Source: an uncultured Rubrobacteraceae bacterium
GTDB lineage: Bacteria; Actinomycetota; Rubrobacteria; Rubrobacterales; Rubrobacteraceae
DNA: 6,191 nucleotides
NCBI GenBank assembly: GCA_902805985.1
Contig: CADCUW010000190.1
Location: 573-6,763, forward strand
Direction of reading: 5' to 3'
In this document: in pieces, positions 5,279-6,191 of the stretch
Position numbering within the stretch: the stretch's first letter is position 1
Layout: every line of letters starts with the position of its first letter
Notes under the pieces: generated by a model
The model's input: only the letters and a program-made list of their open reading frames with translations
What the model was told of the DNA's origin: nothing
The model's database searches: none
Made by a program: the position numbers and the translations under genes

Positions 5279-6191
5279 TCAGGCGGCGGGGGCCGGGTGG
5301 TTCGTGGCGCGGTTGGCGGCTTCGTGGAGGGCTTCGAGGGACTCGGTGGCGGTCATGCCGGAGGCCCGCAGGAGGTCCACGGCGGTTGACCGGATCTGGC
5401 CGACCATCATGCTCGTCTGGAGGTCGCTGCGATCCCGGAGCACGGCGGTTGCTTCTTCGGCCGCCTCGAGCGCGAACCGGCGGGTGTCCAGCGGGTGCTC
5501 GGGCTCCTCGATGTAGGTGGCGAGCGCCTCCACGGCGCGGGCGAGATCGAGGATCGTGTCCGAGAGCTCCTCCGGGGCCTCCGTGCCCTCCCGCACCATG
5601 GTCACTGCGGCCCGCGCCAGCACCCTGACATTGCGGACGGCGAGGTCTAGCTGGTCGGCGGCGGTCGCGTAGAACCCGAGCTGCCCGAGCGCCCGCCGCC
5701 GGGGCGGAGAGAGCTTCGCGGTGTCGTAGCCGGCGTCGAGGGCCTCCTTGAGGGAGCCTACCCGCGCGTCCGTCTCCCGCGCCTTCTGCAGGGCATGCTC
5801 GGCCATCTCCAGGTTCCCGGCCCGCAAGGCCGCGGCCATCTCCCTCAAAGACTCCACGAGGTCGTCGAAGATCGGGTGCGCCGCCCGCTCCACGAGCTCC
5901 TTCGGATCGCTCGGGAAGACGGCCCGGATCAGGAGCGCCACCCCGGCCCCGAGCATCGCGTCCACGAAACGGTCCGGCGACCAACCCGAGGTCGTAGGGT
6001 CCAGCATAACCGTGAAGAGCGCCGTAACGCCCGCCTCGGAGACGAGCATAGGGCCGCCGCCGAACAGCCACGCCACGGTCATCGCAAGCGCTATGACCAC
6101 CCCGATCTGGACGGTCCCCGTCCCGATGAGCCTCACGAGCACGTCGGCGACCGCGAGCCCGCACGCGACCCCGAAGACGAGCTCGAGAACG
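5279..6191 (-). CDS. FUSC-family (aromatic acid exporter-like) membrane protein, C-terminal part
   Basis: The last 303 residues of a FUSC-type inner-membrane transporter are present; the gene continues beyond the right edge, so the GTG at 6142 is an internal codon. In this family a bundle of membrane helices is followed by a cytoplasmic helical domain, and known members export aromatic acids or fusaric acid. Counting from the first in-window codon, hydrophobic segments lie at about 2-22, 27-46, 49-65 and 76-93. They include the family-like GGGPMLVSEAGVTALF (44-59) and the SPDRFVDAMLGAGVALLIRA stretch (71-90) followed by VFPSDP. The rest is helical and charged, with SPPRRRALGQLGFYATAADQ (161-180), LDLAVRNVRVLARA, and a C-terminal QIRSTAVDLLRASGM (265-279), all typical of FUSC tails. 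The substrate is unknown. No partner genes (membrane-fusion protein, regulator) are in view. It is followed by tandem hairpins. Confidence 0.85.
   Translation of the reverse strand, partial: VLELVFGVACGLAVADVLVRLIGTGTVQIGVVIALAMTVAWLFGGGPMLVSEAGVTALFTVMLDPTTSGWSPDRFVDAMLGAGVALLIRAVFPSDPKELVERAAHPIFDDLVESLREMAAALRAGNLEMAEHALQKARETDARVGSLKEALDAGYDTAKLSPPRRRALGQLGFYATAADQLDLAVRNVRVLARAAVTMVREGTEAPEELSDTILDLARAVEALATYIEEPEHPLDTRRFALEAAEEATAVLRDRSDLQTSMMVGQIRSTAVDLLRASGMTATESLEALHEAANRATNHPAPAA

Noticed and set aside
5256..6164. Long minus-strand frame overlapping the FUSC gene
   Set aside because: Composition is dominated by Arg, Gly and Pro. The other frame on the same strand has clear FUSC helices and motifs.
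1..6191. A new defence, toxin or mobile system
   Set aside because: No nuclease, toxin-antitoxin, transposase, integrase, reverse transcriptase or CRISPR-like repeats are visible; the genes are mostly ordinary metabolic and membrane families.

Overview
The window looks like a chromosomal stretch from a GC-rich actinobacterium. A Rubrobacter-like lineage is my best guess, by inference only. The supporting signs are very GC-rich coding sequence, frequent use of the otherwise rare codons ATA (Ile) and AGG (Arg), a SufU-type Fe-S scaffold, a Tat-exported protein with an 'NGYLTRRGFL' N-terminus, and two genes whose -10 elements sit so close to the ATG that leaderless transcription is likely.

Layout, left to right. 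(1) Positions 2-235 (+) hold the C-terminal half of a SufU scaffold protein, with an in-frame TAG where the family has a serine. (2) Positions 269-517 (-) hold a small unknown gene of 82 aa, convergent with sufU across a strong hairpin. (3) Positions 518-1042 have no intact gene. They contain a frameshifted C-terminal remnant of a short-chain dehydrogenase (SDR, about 628-890, +) and then a good promoter and ribosome binding site. (4) Positions 1043-2191 (+) encode a Tat-exported member of the cyclase / kynurenine-formamidase-like metal hydrolase family. (5) Positions 2202-3611 (-) encode a circularly permuted type 2 ATP-grasp protein that ends 10 bp from the cyclase gene and starts from a leaderless-type promoter. 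(6) Positions 3730-4131 (-) encode an unrecognised protein with three predicted membrane helices. (7) Positions 4173-5015 (-) encode an intact SDR oxidoreductase. (8) Positions 5016-5278 are a non-coding, palindrome-rich spacer. (9) Positions 5279-6191 (-) encode the C-terminal 303 residues of a FUSC-family membrane transporter that runs off the right edge.

How the genes work together: the four leftward genes (FUSC, SDR, membrane protein, ATP-grasp) are co-oriented. The spacers and separate promoter-like signals suggest short transcription units more than one tight operon. No shared pathway is obvious. The SDR remnant directly upstream of the cyclase gene may be what is left of an SDR-cyclase catabolic pair, which is inference. 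I found no mobile element, CRISPR array, tRNA or rRNA, and no convincing new multi-gene system. The most interesting items are the two decayed genes, the altered metal-binding motif of the cyclase, the leaderless ATP-grasp promoter inside a long inverted repeat, and the cluster of CGGTC/GACCG sites upstream of the SDR gene.
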